Positions 1-6,498 of a DNA stretch of 9,575 nt are shown piece after piece. The translations under genes were made by a program, and so were the position numbers. Origin of the DNA: Alphaproteobacteria bacterium UBA7371. Its GTDB lineage: Bacteria > Pseudomonadota > Alphaproteobacteria > UBA8317. The notes below the pieces were generated by a model. The model had not been told where the DNA came from. It searched no databases and saw only the letters and a program-made list of their open reading frames with translations. Position 1 is the first letter of the stretch. Every line of letters starts with the position of its first letter. The stretch covers positions 1,297 to 10,871 of the forward strand of contig DKOD01000124.1 in assembly GCA_002469865.1 (NCBI GenBank), in the 5' to 3' direction.

Positions 1-311
1 TGACCTGTCATCATGCCGCAGGGTGTTTTTAAAGGAACGCCACTTGTGTATTCAAATTTTGTGCCCGGTTGGATCAATGGCTGTTCCCCCACCACGCCCT
101 CTCCTTCAACAATATTGGTAACCCCTGATGCATCGGTGATGCGCCAATGTCTGTGGGTTAATTTAAGGGGTTCATCCCCCCTATTGGCGATCGAAATACG
201 GTAGGCCCAGACATAAATATGGTCAGCAGGGGACGATTCTGACTCGAGAAAGAATGGTCGGGCTTCGATTTCGATAGGCCCAGTTGTTTGTTTGTACACA
301 GCATCTGTCAT
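1..311 (-). CDS. apaG: ApaG family protein, 3' end cut by window
   Basis: This gene encodes an ApaG-domain (DUF525) protein. The family is a small fibronectin-III-like beta-sandwich linked in enterobacteria to Co2+/Mg2+ phenotypes; its biochemical role is not settled. Reading leftward from the ATG at 309-311 gives 103 whole codons. The protein starts MTDAVYKQTTGPIEIEA, continues with YVWAYRISIANRGDE, then LTHRHWRITDASG, VVGEQPLIQPG and finally FEYTSGVPL and CGMMTG. These follow the order of conserved ApaG blocks, including the glycine-rich GEGVVGEQP loop. The family is usually about 125-130 residues long, so roughly the last 25 residues lie beyond position 1. The start codon overlaps the metZ stop in an ATGA arrangement, so translation is probably coupled to metZ. 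Identification is firm; the physiological role here is not. Confidence 0.93.
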   Translation of the reverse strand, partial: MTDAVYKQTTGPIEIEARPFFLESESSPADHIYVWAYRISIANRGDEPLKLTHRHWRITDASGVTNIVEGEGVVGEQPLIQPGTKFEYTSGVPLKTPCGMMTG

Positions 312-1468
312 GGTGAGAGGGCCTGGTCCAAATCGTCCATCAAATCATCGGCATGTTCCAGCCCCACAGAAAGGCGCAATGTTCCAGGACCAATGCCCAA
401 TTGTTGCATTTCTTCTAAGGGTAGTTTGGCATGGGTTGTGCTTGCTGGGTGGGTAATTAAGCTTTTGGCATCCCCCAAATTGTTGCTGATTGATATCAGC
501 TTTAACTTGTTTAAGAAGCTGAATGCGGTTTGTTGGTCGGCCAGCTCAAAGGCCACCAAGGTGCCCCCACGACTCATTTGTTGGCGCGCCAAATCCCATT
601 GGGGATGTGAAGGGTGATGGGGGTACATCATTCGTGTGACGGCCTGGTGGTCGGCCAAGAATTGTGCAAGCTTTTCTGCGTGATCGCAGGTCCTGTGGAC
701 CCTAAGATCCAAAGTCTCAAGGCCTTTAAGCATCACCCATGCGTTAAATGGCGACATGGATGGGCCGGTGTTGCGAAGAAACTTTTGATAACAATCCTCA
801 AACAATTGGTTGGTGGTGATGATGGCACCCCCCAAGCAACGACCTTGGCCATCGATATGCTTGGTGGTGGAATAGGCCACCACATCGGCACCCAGTGCGA
901 TGGGGGCCTGTAGGCTTGGGGTGGCAAAGACATTATCCACCACCAGTAGGGCGTTGGATTGATGGGCCAAATGGCTCAGAAATTTCAGGTCAACCAATTC
1001 CAGGCAAGGGTTTGATGGGCTTTCGCAAAACAGCATTTTGGTGTTTGGGCGTATGCCTGCGCGCCATTCATCCTCATCTTTTCCATCAACCAAGCTGGTG
1101 GCGATTCCATAGCGCGGGAGCAATTGGGTGATGATGTGGTGGCATGAGCCGAATAATGCTCTGGATGCAAGAAGATGGTCACCGGCCTTCAATGGCGCAA
1201 TCATGGCGGCGAACATGGCCGCCATCCCCGAAGAAGTGGCAAACGCCCTTTCGCCACCTTCTAAAAGCGCCAATCTTTCTTCAAAGGCTGCCACGGTGGG
1301 GTTGCCGTAACGTGAATAAACAAACCCCGCATCTTCTCCCTCGAAACGGGCCATGGCCTGTTCGGCTGTTTCATACACAAAGCCAGAAGTGAGAAACAGC
1401 GCCTCGGATGTTTCCCCATGGTGGGTGCGGTGATGGCCGGCATGCACGGCAATAGTTTCTCGTCTCAT
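308..1468 (-). CDS. metZ: O-succinylhomoserine sulfhydrylase
   Basis: MetZ is a cytosolic PLP enzyme of the Cys/Met metabolism (cystathionine gamma-synthase-like) family. It makes homocysteine directly from O-succinylhomoserine and sulfide in methionine synthesis. Counting from the chosen ATG the protein has 386 residues, normal for the family. SRYGNPT is at about 52-58, the PLP-phosphate loop ATSSGMAA near 77-84, DNVFATP near 178-184, and STTKHIDGQGR holds the Schiff-base lysine at about K203. KHIDGQGRCLGG is typical of MetZ rather than MetB or MetC. An in-frame TTG at 1495 would add nine residues, but I prefer the ATG at 1466-1468: the protein then begins MRRETIAVHAG, like the family, and an AGAGG lies 10 nt upstream (1479-1483). 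The gene follows the radical SAM gene after 14 bp and overlaps apaG by 4 bp. Confidence 0.95.
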   Translation of the reverse strand: MRRETIAVHAGHHRTHHGETSEALFLTSGFVYETAEQAMARFEGEDAGFVYSRYGNPTVAAFEERLALLEGGERAFATSSGMAAMFAAMIAPLKAGDHLLASRALFGSCHHIITQLLPRYGIATSLVDGKDEDEWRAGIRPNTKMLFCESPSNPCLELVDLKFLSHLAHQSNALLVVDNVFATPSLQAPIALGADVVAYSTTKHIDGQGRCLGGAIITTNQLFEDCYQKFLRNTGPSMSPFNAWVMLKGLETLDLRVHRTCDHAEKLAQFLADHQAVTRMMYPHHPSHPQWDLARQQMSRGGTLVAFELADQQTAFSFLNKLKLISISNNLGDAKSLITHPASTTHAKLPLEEMQQLGIGPGTLRLSVGLEHADDLMDDLDQALSP

Positions 1469-1478
1469 TTTCCCCCAA

Positions 1479-1483
1479 CCTCT
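1479..1483 (-). promoter_or_regulatory. Ribosome binding site deciding the metZ start
   Basis: On the minus strand AGAGG lies 10 nt before the ATG at 1468. It supports that ATG over the TTG at 1495, which would place the start inside the end of the upstream radical SAM gene. The site itself overlaps the last coding base and stop of that gene. Confidence 0.5.
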
Positions 1484-2403
1484 CAGGCTGAGCAAGCACC
1501 ACCGCCAAGCACACAGAAGCTAGCGCACCAAGGATGCTGCAAAGATATGGCTTGATCTGCTTTGCCCATTTCTTCACCCAAATCGAAGCGTTCGTCATAG
1601 GGCAGAAGCGTGCAAGCGACAAGGCTTGGCCCTTTGGCACCCGCCCGTTTGACCAGCATTCTGGAATTGGAGCACATGATGTCATTGGGGCTTTTGTTCA
1701 AAATCCCCCAGCATGCGGTGGTGATCTCCGGTGGGTCGGTTTCTTCTTCCATCTCCGGAAACAGCATGAGGCTTTCTCGATGTCGCGCATCAATGGACCA
1801 ATTTTTTTCCGCAAATAAGGCTGCATAATTCTCACGGACAAGCCGTTCGTCACGATTCCACAAACGTCCTGCAATGGTGGTTTGAAAGCCATGGTGAAGA
1901 AGCCATTCAATGCCTGAGCAACTCATTGCAAAGGATCCTGCACCGCGCTCTTTGTCATGCAAATTAGGGGTGGCATCATCGAGGCTTACCCTAATGGTCA
2001 AACCTTCTTTTTGCGCATCGGAGAGGGCCTTCAGTCCGGCCATGATGTGGGGTCTTTGCAGGGGTTTCATGGCATTGCTCAGGAGCAAAACTTTACCGCC
2101 TTTGCCCAGAAGATCATGAAGAATTTCCAAAATATAGGGGTTCATGAAGGGCTCGCCACCGGTGATGCCAAATGAAGCCGGGCTTACGCCATGATGGGCA
2201 AGACCCGTGATGCTGCGGGCCACCTCATCCCGGGTGATATAGCTTAATCGGTCATTAATAGGGGTGGATTCAATGTAACAATTGGCACAAGCGATGTTGC
2301 AAAGTGTGCCGGTGTTGATCCAGAGAATTTCCAAATGCTTCAGGGGAACAGATGCCCGATCAGCCCCATCAGCGCATATGTTGGGATGTTCAAATTTCTG
2401 CAA
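1483..2403 (-). CDS. Radical SAM protein with C-terminal cysteine cluster, substrate unknown
   Basis: A 306-residue radical SAM enzyme. CNIACANCY at 35-43 supplies the three 4Fe-4S ligands in the canonical CxxxCxxC spacing (C35, C39, C42). GITGGEP at 79-85 is the SAM-binding GGE motif, and the LLLSNAM strand follows at 106-112. The C-terminal quarter has six more cysteines (C231, C244, C264, C293, C297, C304). They end in CASFCVLGGGAC, two residues before the stop, which suggests a SPASM- or twitch-like auxiliary Fe-S site. The start appears to be TTG at 2401-2403: the frame is closed five codons further upstream, and the next internal Met would remove the Fe-S motif. It overlaps the phosphatase gene by 14 bp and precedes metZ by 14 bp, so it is probably co-transcribed. 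I do not recognise a named subfamily; peptide modification or cofactor maturation are possible but unproven. Confidence 0.85.
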   Translation of the reverse strand: MQKFEHPNICADGADRASVPLKHLEILWINTGTLCNIACANCYIESTPINDRLSYITRDEVARSITGLAHHGVSPASFGITGGEPFMNPYILEILHDLLGKGGKVLLLSNAMKPLQRPHIMAGLKALSDAQKEGLTIRVSLDDATPNLHDKERGAGSFAMSCSGIEWLLHHGFQTTIAGRLWNRDERLVRENYAALFAEKNWSIDARHRESLMLFPEMEEETDPPEITTACWGILNKSPNDIMCSNSRMLVKRAGAKGPSLVACTLLPYDERFDLGEEMGKADQAISLQHPWCASFCVLGGGACSA

Positions 2404-2938
2404 GTTCTTTCTCGCTCATCAGCTTCCTGGGGGTGATGTAGTTTGCCAGCTTGGCTGTGCCAGGCTCAGTTTGCGCCCAACTTTTGTTGGGTATTTCAAA
2501 CATTGCAAGTGCGGCTGTGGGAAACTTTTCCATCATTTCCTTTGCTGGTTCATCACCCAGGTTGGCACATAATTGCATGGCCATTTGTTCCATGCCCGGA
2601 TTATGACCCACAAGCATGATCTTGTCATGCTTGTCAGGTATGTTCACGACGATCTCAAACAATTCCCCTGCTGATGCGTGGTAAAGGTCTCTGCTGTAGG
2701 AAACCTCAGGATTAAAGCCGGATGCATGGCGCCAAAGGGCGAGTGTCTCCCTGGTCCGTGTGGATGTCGAGCAAATGACATAATCTGGCACCCATTCACG
2801 CTCGACCATTTCGCGGCCCATCAGCCCAGCAGCCATGATGCCGCGCTTGGTTAGGGGCCTGTCATGGTCAATAAGATCGGGTGATTCCCAACTGGATTTG
2901 GCATGGCGAAGCAAAAACAAGAGGCGGGGTTTGGTCAC
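2390..2938 (-). CDS. SixA-type histidine phosphatase family protein
   Basis: A 182-residue member of the histidine phosphatase (phosphoglycerate-mutase-like, RHG) superfamily, closest in layout to SixA phosphohistidine phosphatases. The N-terminal LLRHAKSSW at 9-17 carries the nucleophilic histidine (H12) with its arginine (R11). DRPLTKRG at 26-33 and CSTSTRTRET at 56-65 supply the phosphate-pocket arginines. DLYHAS at 84-89 and VGHNPG at 110-115, with the second catalytic histidine H112, complete the set. RHAKSSW is typical of SixA-like proteins rather than true phosphoglycerate mutases. Translation starts at GTG (2936-2938), which overlaps the stop of the TerB-like gene as GTGA and implies coupling. 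The 3' end overlaps the radical SAM gene by 14 bp. SixA in E. coli acts on phosphotransfer histidines; no histidine kinase or HPt gene is seen here, so the substrate is open. Confidence 0.9.
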   Translation of the reverse strand: MTKPRLLFLLRHAKSSWESPDLIDHDRPLTKRGIMAAGLMGREMVEREWVPDYVICSTSTRTRETLALWRHASGFNPEVSYSRDLYHASAGELFEIVVNIPDKHDKIMLVGHNPGMEQMAMQLCANLGDEPAKEMMEKFPTAALAMFEIPNKSWAQTEPGTAKLANYITPRKLMSEKELAEI

Positions 2939-3351
2939 GGGTTTCTAACGAAACGTGCGGCGGTGGCCTTTTCGATGGCAGCAGCATGAAGACGTTCGAC
3001 GTTCAATTGGCGTCTAATCATCTCGAGTATTTCAAGTTCTTCCTCATGCAGGTCGCCATCGGCAGCCGCCACATCACAGGCAAGAGCATAGCCAGTGAGA
3101 CAAAGTTTGCTGCTTAACAATTCTTTGCAACGGGCCAAAAGAAGCTCGAGCCCATCATCTTTGGACAAATAGTCCGCGCATAACTGCGTGGCTTGAAGCA
3201 TGTCTTCCGCCTCATAATCGGAAAAAATGGGTAGGGTGGCCACAAGTTGGCCCATCACATTTAACTCCCGGTCGGTCATGTCTCCATCTGCGGCCGACAC
3301 CATCACCATCAAAGATACGAGCGCATCTTGCACAATCATGTTGCTAATCAT
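2935..3351 (-). CDS. TerB-like domain protein
   Basis: A predicted 138-residue, all-helical soluble protein resembling the TerB/tellurite-resistance domain family. Two similar acidic segments mark the fold: SAADGDMTDREL at about 19-30 and AAADGDLHEEEL at about 95-106, each placing Asp, Asp and Glu as possible metal ligands, as in TerB. The frame stays open far upstream to 3654, but that extension lies antisense to lysS and does not look like this family. I place the start at ATG 3349-3351 (MISNMIVQDAL), with GGGG about 7 nt upstream. ATG at 3337-3339 or at 3361-3363 remain possible. It is the first gene of the leftward operon and overlaps the phosphatase start by 4 bp. No other ter genes are present, so tellurite resistance should not be inferred; function unknown. 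Confidence 0.75.
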   Translation of the reverse strand: MISNMIVQDALVSLMVMVSAADGDMTDRELNVMGQLVATLPIFSDYEAEDMLQATQLCADYLSKDDGLELLLARCKELLSSKLCLTGYALACDVAAADGDLHEEELEILEMIRRQLNVERLHAAAIEKATAARFVRNP

Positions 3352-3423
3352 TGGACACCCCATCACCCATTTGTTGTTGTTGTAATGACACCCCAATGGT
3401 CTGGGCAAGAAATTTCGCGTTGG

Positions 3424-3451
3424 TTGATCAAAGATAGGGTTTGCGCATAAG
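3424..3451 (+). promoter_or_regulatory. Possible sigma-70-type promoter for lysS
   Basis: TTGATC at 3424-3429 and CATAAG at 3446-3451 each match four of six positions of the -35 and -10 consensus, with a 16-bp spacer. The start of transcription would fall near 3458, giving a leader of about 35 nt. This is the best pair I could find by eye, but both boxes are weak and alphaproteobacterial promoters are often poor matches. Confidence 0.3.
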
Positions 3452-3470
3452 CGACATGCATTGCGCAAAC
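3439..3470. repeat. 9-bp inverted repeat / paired TTGCGCA(A/T) sites upstream of lysS
   Basis: GTTTGCGCA at 3439-3447 is the exact reverse complement of TGCGCAAAC at 3462-3470, separated by 14 bp. The same bases can be read as two direct sites, TTGCGCAT at 3441-3448 and TTGCGCAA at 3461-3468, the second a perfect palindrome; they start exactly 20 bp apart, about two helical turns. The left arm overlaps the -10 candidate and the right arm ends 24 bp before the lysS ATG. It could be a dimeric-repressor operator or an RNA hairpin in the leader; I cannot name a regulator. Confidence 0.6.
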
Positions 3471-3481
3471 TTTTTACATTC

Positions 3482-3485
3482 AGGA
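3482..3485 (+). promoter_or_regulatory. lysS ribosome binding site
   Basis: AGGA (within CAGGA) lies 9 nt before the ATG at 3495. It selects this ATG over an in-frame TTG at 3441 that would run translation through the inverted repeat. Confidence 0.65.
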
Positions 3486-3494
3486 CTTTTGACC

Positions 3495-5072
3495 ATGGCA
3501 CAAGAATTGATGGAATTGTTAACCAATGCCAAGGCTTGGCCCTTTGAGGAAGCACGCCGCCTTCAAAAGAAACTGAACAACAAATTACCACAAAAAGGCT
3601 ATGTGCTTTTTGAGACCGGTTATGGCCCTTCGGGTTTACCCCATATTGGGACATTTGGTGAGGTGGCCCGAACCACCATGGTTCGTTTTGCCTTTGAGCA
3701 ACTTACGGGCATGCCGACCAAACTTATTGCTTTTTCTGATGACATGGATGGCCTGCGTAAGGTGCCCACCAATATCCCCAACCAAGAATTATTGGCCGGC
3801 TCATTGGACATGCCATTGACCAAGGTGCCTGATCCGTTTGGAACCCATGACAGCTTTGGGGGGCATAACAACGCCCGCTTGCAGGCCTTCTTGGATTCCT
3901 ATGGGTTTGATTATGAATTTTATTCGGCCACCAAATGCTACCAATCGGGCCTTTTTGATGAGGCCCTGATGCGGGTTCTGGCCTGTTATGAGGACATCAT
4001 GGGGGTGATTTTGCCAACATTGGGGTCAGAGCGCCAGCAAACCTATTCGCCATTCCTCCCCATCAGCCCAACCAGTGGCAAGGTTTTGCAGGTGCCCATG
4101 AAAGCGTGGGATGCAAAGGCAGGGACCGTTACTTTTGATGATGAGGATGGTGCTGAGGTTACCCAACCCGTCACCGGGGGGCATTGTAAGCTGCAATGGA
4201 AGCCAGATTGGGCCATGCGTTGGCATGCATTGGATGTCGATTATGAGATGGCCGGCAAAGACCTCATTCCATCGATTGAACTTGGGCAAAGAATAGCAAA
4301 GATTTTGGGCCCATCGGCGCCGTTAAACTTTGTGTATGAATTGTTTCTTGATCAAAATGGCGAAAAGATTTCCAAGTCAAAAGGCAATGGCATTTCCATT
4401 GAAGAATGGCTCACCTACGCCTCACCGGAATCACTGAGCTTGTTCATGTATCAAGCGCCCCGTAAGGCCAAGAGGCTCCATTTTGATATCATCCCGAAGA
4501 TGGCGGATGATTATAATGCACATTTGGAAAAATTTTCTGATCAAGAACCTGCACAACAATTGGAAAACCCGGTGTGGTACATTCATCGGGCAAGCCCGCC
4601 CGATGCAGGTCAGCCGGTAAGCTTTTCCATGCTCATCAATTTGGTCAGCGCGTCCAATGCCTCCAACCCGGATTTGCTCTGGGGTTACATCACGGCTTAT
4701 GCGCCGGGGGTAACGAGGGAATCGCACCCCAAAATGGATGATTTAGTTGCCTATGCCATGGCCTATTATCGTGATTTTGTGGCGCCAAAAAAATCATTTA
4801 GGTTGCCCAATGATGCTGAGCGTGCGGCCCTGACGGACCTGCGTGAAGCATTGTCTGCATTGCCAAAAGATGCTGCGGCTGAGGATATTCAAACGGCCAT
4901 ATTCACCGTGGGCAAGGCCCACCAATATGACCCGTTGCGGGCATGGTTTGGCACCATCTATGAATGCCTGCTTGGCCAAACCGAAGGGCCGCGCATGGGC
5001 AGTTTTGTGAAGCTTTATGGCATTGGGCCCATGACAGGCCTGATCGATGAAGCCCTCAAGAGGCAAGCATGA
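3495..5072 (+). CDS. lysS: Lysyl-tRNA synthetase, class I (archaeal type)
   Basis: This enzyme charges tRNA-Lys with lysine in the cytosol. It is the class I form (LysRS1), first known from archaea and standard in many alphaproteobacteria, and is unrelated in fold to the class II LysRS of E. coli. The 525-residue protein matches the family length. GPSGLPHIGTFGE at about 44-56 contains the HIGH signature (H50 to T53), SDDMDGLRKVP near 81-91 is a conserved class I LysRS block, and KISKSKG at 291-297 is the KMSKS loop. The C-terminal part, from about 340 on, is the helical anticodon-binding region. The start is set by the AGGA 9 nt upstream of ATG 3495. It is the first gene of a lysS-DUF952-pyrD run and overlaps the next gene by 4 bp (ATGA). 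No T-box-like leader is visible. Confidence 0.96.
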   Translation: MAQELMELLTNAKAWPFEEARRLQKKLNNKLPQKGYVLFETGYGPSGLPHIGTFGEVARTTMVRFAFEQLTGMPTKLIAFSDDMDGLRKVPTNIPNQELLAGSLDMPLTKVPDPFGTHDSFGGHNNARLQAFLDSYGFDYEFYSATKCYQSGLFDEALMRVLACYEDIMGVILPTLGSERQQTYSPFLPISPTSGKVLQVPMKAWDAKAGTVTFDDEDGAEVTQPVTGGHCKLQWKPDWAMRWHALDVDYEMAGKDLIPSIELGQRIAKILGPSAPLNFVYELFLDQNGEKISKSKGNGISIEEWLTYASPESLSLFMYQAPRKAKRLHFDIIPKMADDYNAHLEKFSDQEPAQQLENPVWYIHRASPPDAGQPVSFSMLINLVSASNASNPDLLWGYITAYAPGVTRESHPKMDDLVAYAMAYYRDFVAPKKSFRLPNDAERAALTDLREALSALPKDAAAEDIQTAIFTVGKAHQYDPLRAWFGTIYECLLGQTEGPRMGSFVKLYGIGPMTGLIDEALKRQA

Positions 5073-5419
5073 TGCAAGGCCCGGTCATTCACAAAATTCT
5101 GCCACAAGATGTCCATGACCAGATGTCAAATCGGGGTGAATTTGTCGGTTGGCGCGATGATCTGGATGATGGGTTCATTCATTGTTCAACAACCCCGCAA
5201 TTGGCAGGCACCCTGGCCAAACATTTTGAAGGCTTTGATCGCCTGGTGTTGCTGTCGTTTGATGCCGCCATCTTGCCCGGCGTCACTTGGGAAACCTCCC
5301 GCAACAACATGCAATTTCCTCATATTTATGGCCCACTTGATTTAACCAAGGCCTTTTCCACCCAACTGCTCATACGTGGGGATGATGGCCAGTTTGCCAT
5401 GCCCGAAGATTTGGCCTGA
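5069..5419 (+). CDS. DUF952 domain-containing protein
   Basis: A 116-residue soluble protein matching the DUF952 family. The recognisable blocks are IHKIL at 7-11, DDGFIHCST at 33-41, a LAGTLAKHF helix near 45-53, LVLLSFD near 58-64, VTWETSR near 71-77, and FPHIYGPLDL near 82-91. Two conserved histidines (H8 and H38) sit in segments reminiscent of small ADP-ribosyltransferase-fold proteins. I recall DUF952 being grouped with that fold but cannot confirm it here, and no activity is established. The start ATG at 5069 overlaps the lysS stop (ATGA); a second ATG directly follows at 5072. pyrD begins 14 bp downstream, so the three genes are very probably co-transcribed. DUF952 next to pyrD is a familiar alphaproteobacterial arrangement, though the functional link is unknown. 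Confidence 0.88.
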   Translation: MMQGPVIHKILPQDVHDQMSNRGEFVGWRDDLDDGFIHCSTTPQLAGTLAKHFEGFDRLVLLSFDAAILPGVTWETSRNNMQFPHIYGPLDLTKAFSTQLLIRGDDGQFAMPEDLA

Positions 5420-5433
5420 CCCATGGTGATGAG

Positions 5434-6498
5434 ATGAACTACCAGAGATTACGTCCCCTTTTGTTTATGTTGCCGCCGGAAATGGCCCATCATCTTGCCA
5501 TTTTGTCCATGAAGTTCATGCCGCCCAAATCCGTGGCCAGCGACCCACGTCTTGCCACCCAATTGGCGGGCCTTGACTTGCCAAGCCCCATTGGGCTGGC
5601 GGCCGGTTTTGACAAAAATGCTGAGGTCCCAAGGGCCATGTTTGCTGCAGGTTTTGGGTTTGTGGAGGTCGGCACCGTGACCCCATTGCCCCAACCCGGC
5701 AACCCAAAGCCGCGGGTTTTTCGTCTCGTAGAAGATGAAGCCATCATCAATCGTTTGGGCTTTAATGGTCGGGGCATGGAATATGTCGTGCGCAAGCTCG
5801 CCGATGAGCCGCTTGGTGATGCGCCCAACAACAAGCCGGGGCAATTGGGCGTGAATATTGGCGCGAACAAAGACAGCCCGGACAGGTCGGCCGATTACCG
5901 CAAAGGTGCCAAAAGATTTTTGCCTCTTTGCGATTACCTCACCATCAATATCTCTTCCCCGAACACCAAGGGCCTTCGTGACCTTCAGCAGGGTGACGAG
6001 CTGCAACATTTGCTGGGTGAGGTGCTGGATGAGCGTCGCATGTGGCATGAGGAGTCAGGTCGTCAGGTGCCCGTCTTTGTCAAACTTGCACCCGATCTGG
6101 AGGAAGGGCCACTTAGCGAGGCGTTGGCGCAACTTGTTGCGACAGGTGCCGATGGCGTGATCCTCACCAACACCACCATTGATCGCCCCCATCTGCTGCG
6201 CGCTCAGGATGCCAAACAGGCCGGAGGGCTCTCAGGCAAGCCACTGGCTGTTCGCTCCAGGATCATTCTGGAACAGGCTGTGGGCATGCTGAAGGGTAGA
6301 CTCCCGATTATTTCCGTTGGCGGTGTGCATGATGGACAAGAGGTCCATGACCGACTGACCATGGGGGCCACGGCGGTCCAATGCTACACCAATATGGTGT
6401 ATCGTGGGCCTAGGGCACCGTCATTGATGGCCGACGAGTTGTGTGCCTGCATGGATCAAGCGGGGCAGCAATCACTGTCAGATATCAAAAAGCCCTAG
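5434..6498 (+). CDS. pyrD: Dihydroorotate dehydrogenase (quinone), class 2
   Basis: PyrD oxidises dihydroorotate to orotate in de novo pyrimidine synthesis, passing electrons through FMN to the membrane quinone pool. The 354-residue length and the N-terminal helical segment (about 1-30, hydrophobic and Met-rich, ending MKFMPP) are those of the membrane-associated class 2 enzyme. AAGFDKN at 56-62 and NRLGFN at 106-111 are FMN-site blocks. NISSPNTKGLR at 172-182 carries the class 2 catalytic serine (S175), FVKLAPD at 215-221 the FMN-contacting K217, and TNTT at 245-248, GGLSGKPL and ISVGGV follow in order. The ATG at 5434 has a GGTGATGAG tract directly before it, a tight but plausible ribosome binding site. 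Its 3' end overlaps the convergent MATE gene by 14 bp, leaving no room for a separate terminator. Confidence 0.97.
   Translation: MNYQRLRPLLFMLPPEMAHHLAILSMKFMPPKSVASDPRLATQLAGLDLPSPIGLAAGFDKNAEVPRAMFAAGFGFVEVGTVTPLPQPGNPKPRVFRLVEDEAIINRLGFNGRGMEYVVRKLADEPLGDAPNNKPGQLGVNIGANKDSPDRSADYRKGAKRFLPLCDYLTINISSPNTKGLRDLQQGDELQHLLGEVLDERRMWHEESGRQVPVFVKLAPDLEEGPLSEALAQLVATGADGVILTNTTIDRPHLLRAQDAKQAGGLSGKPLAVRSRIILEQAVGMLKGRLPIISVGGVHDGQEVHDRLTMGATAVQCYTNMVYRGPRAPSLMADELCACMDQAGQQSLSDIKKP

Larger units (their letters stand above)
3352..3494. other. Divergent intergenic region between TerB-like gene and lysS
   Basis: This 143-bp spacer is the only sizeable non-coding stretch in the window and must hold promoters for both the leftward five-gene operon and the rightward lysS operon. 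It contains four TTG triplets in a row at 3371-3382 (CAA repeats in the leader of the leftward transcript) and an 8-bp palindrome TTGATCAA at 3424-3431. It also holds the TTGCGCA(A/T) repeats described separately. I see no tRNA or riboswitch-like structure in it. Confidence 0.7.

Noticed and set aside
2935..3351. Tellurite resistance cassette
   Set aside because: Only one TerB-like domain gene is present; no terA, terC, terD or related genes accompany it.
3371..3382. Four tandem TTG triplets in the divergent spacer, possible slippage repeat
   Set aside because: Too short to call a microsatellite; probably just an unstructured leader segment of the leftward transcript.
3379..3408. Possible leftward promoter (TTGCCC and TACAAC, minus strand, 18-bp spacer) for the TerB-like operon
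   Set aside because: Both boxes match the consensus weakly and nothing else supports them, so I do not list it as a feature.
3352..3654. Long N-terminal extension of the TerB-like reading frame
   Set aside because: It is antisense to the spacer and the start of lysS, lacks family similarity, and is explained by a chance open frame.
4584..4605. GC-rich hairpin with 8-bp arms CATCGGGC/GCCCGATG and a 6-nt loop
   Set aside because: It lies in the middle of lysS, has no following T-tract and is on the scale expected by chance in coding DNA.
4775..4792. Imperfect palindrome around TGGCGCCA with flanking T and A tracts in lysS
   Set aside because: It falls within intact coding sequence with one mismatch pair; the A-run encodes two lysines. 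No sign of a terminator or site use.
5449..6048. 200-codon open frame on the minus strand inside pyrD
   Set aside because: It is a shadow frame of a well-conserved gene, with no recognisable domain in its translation.
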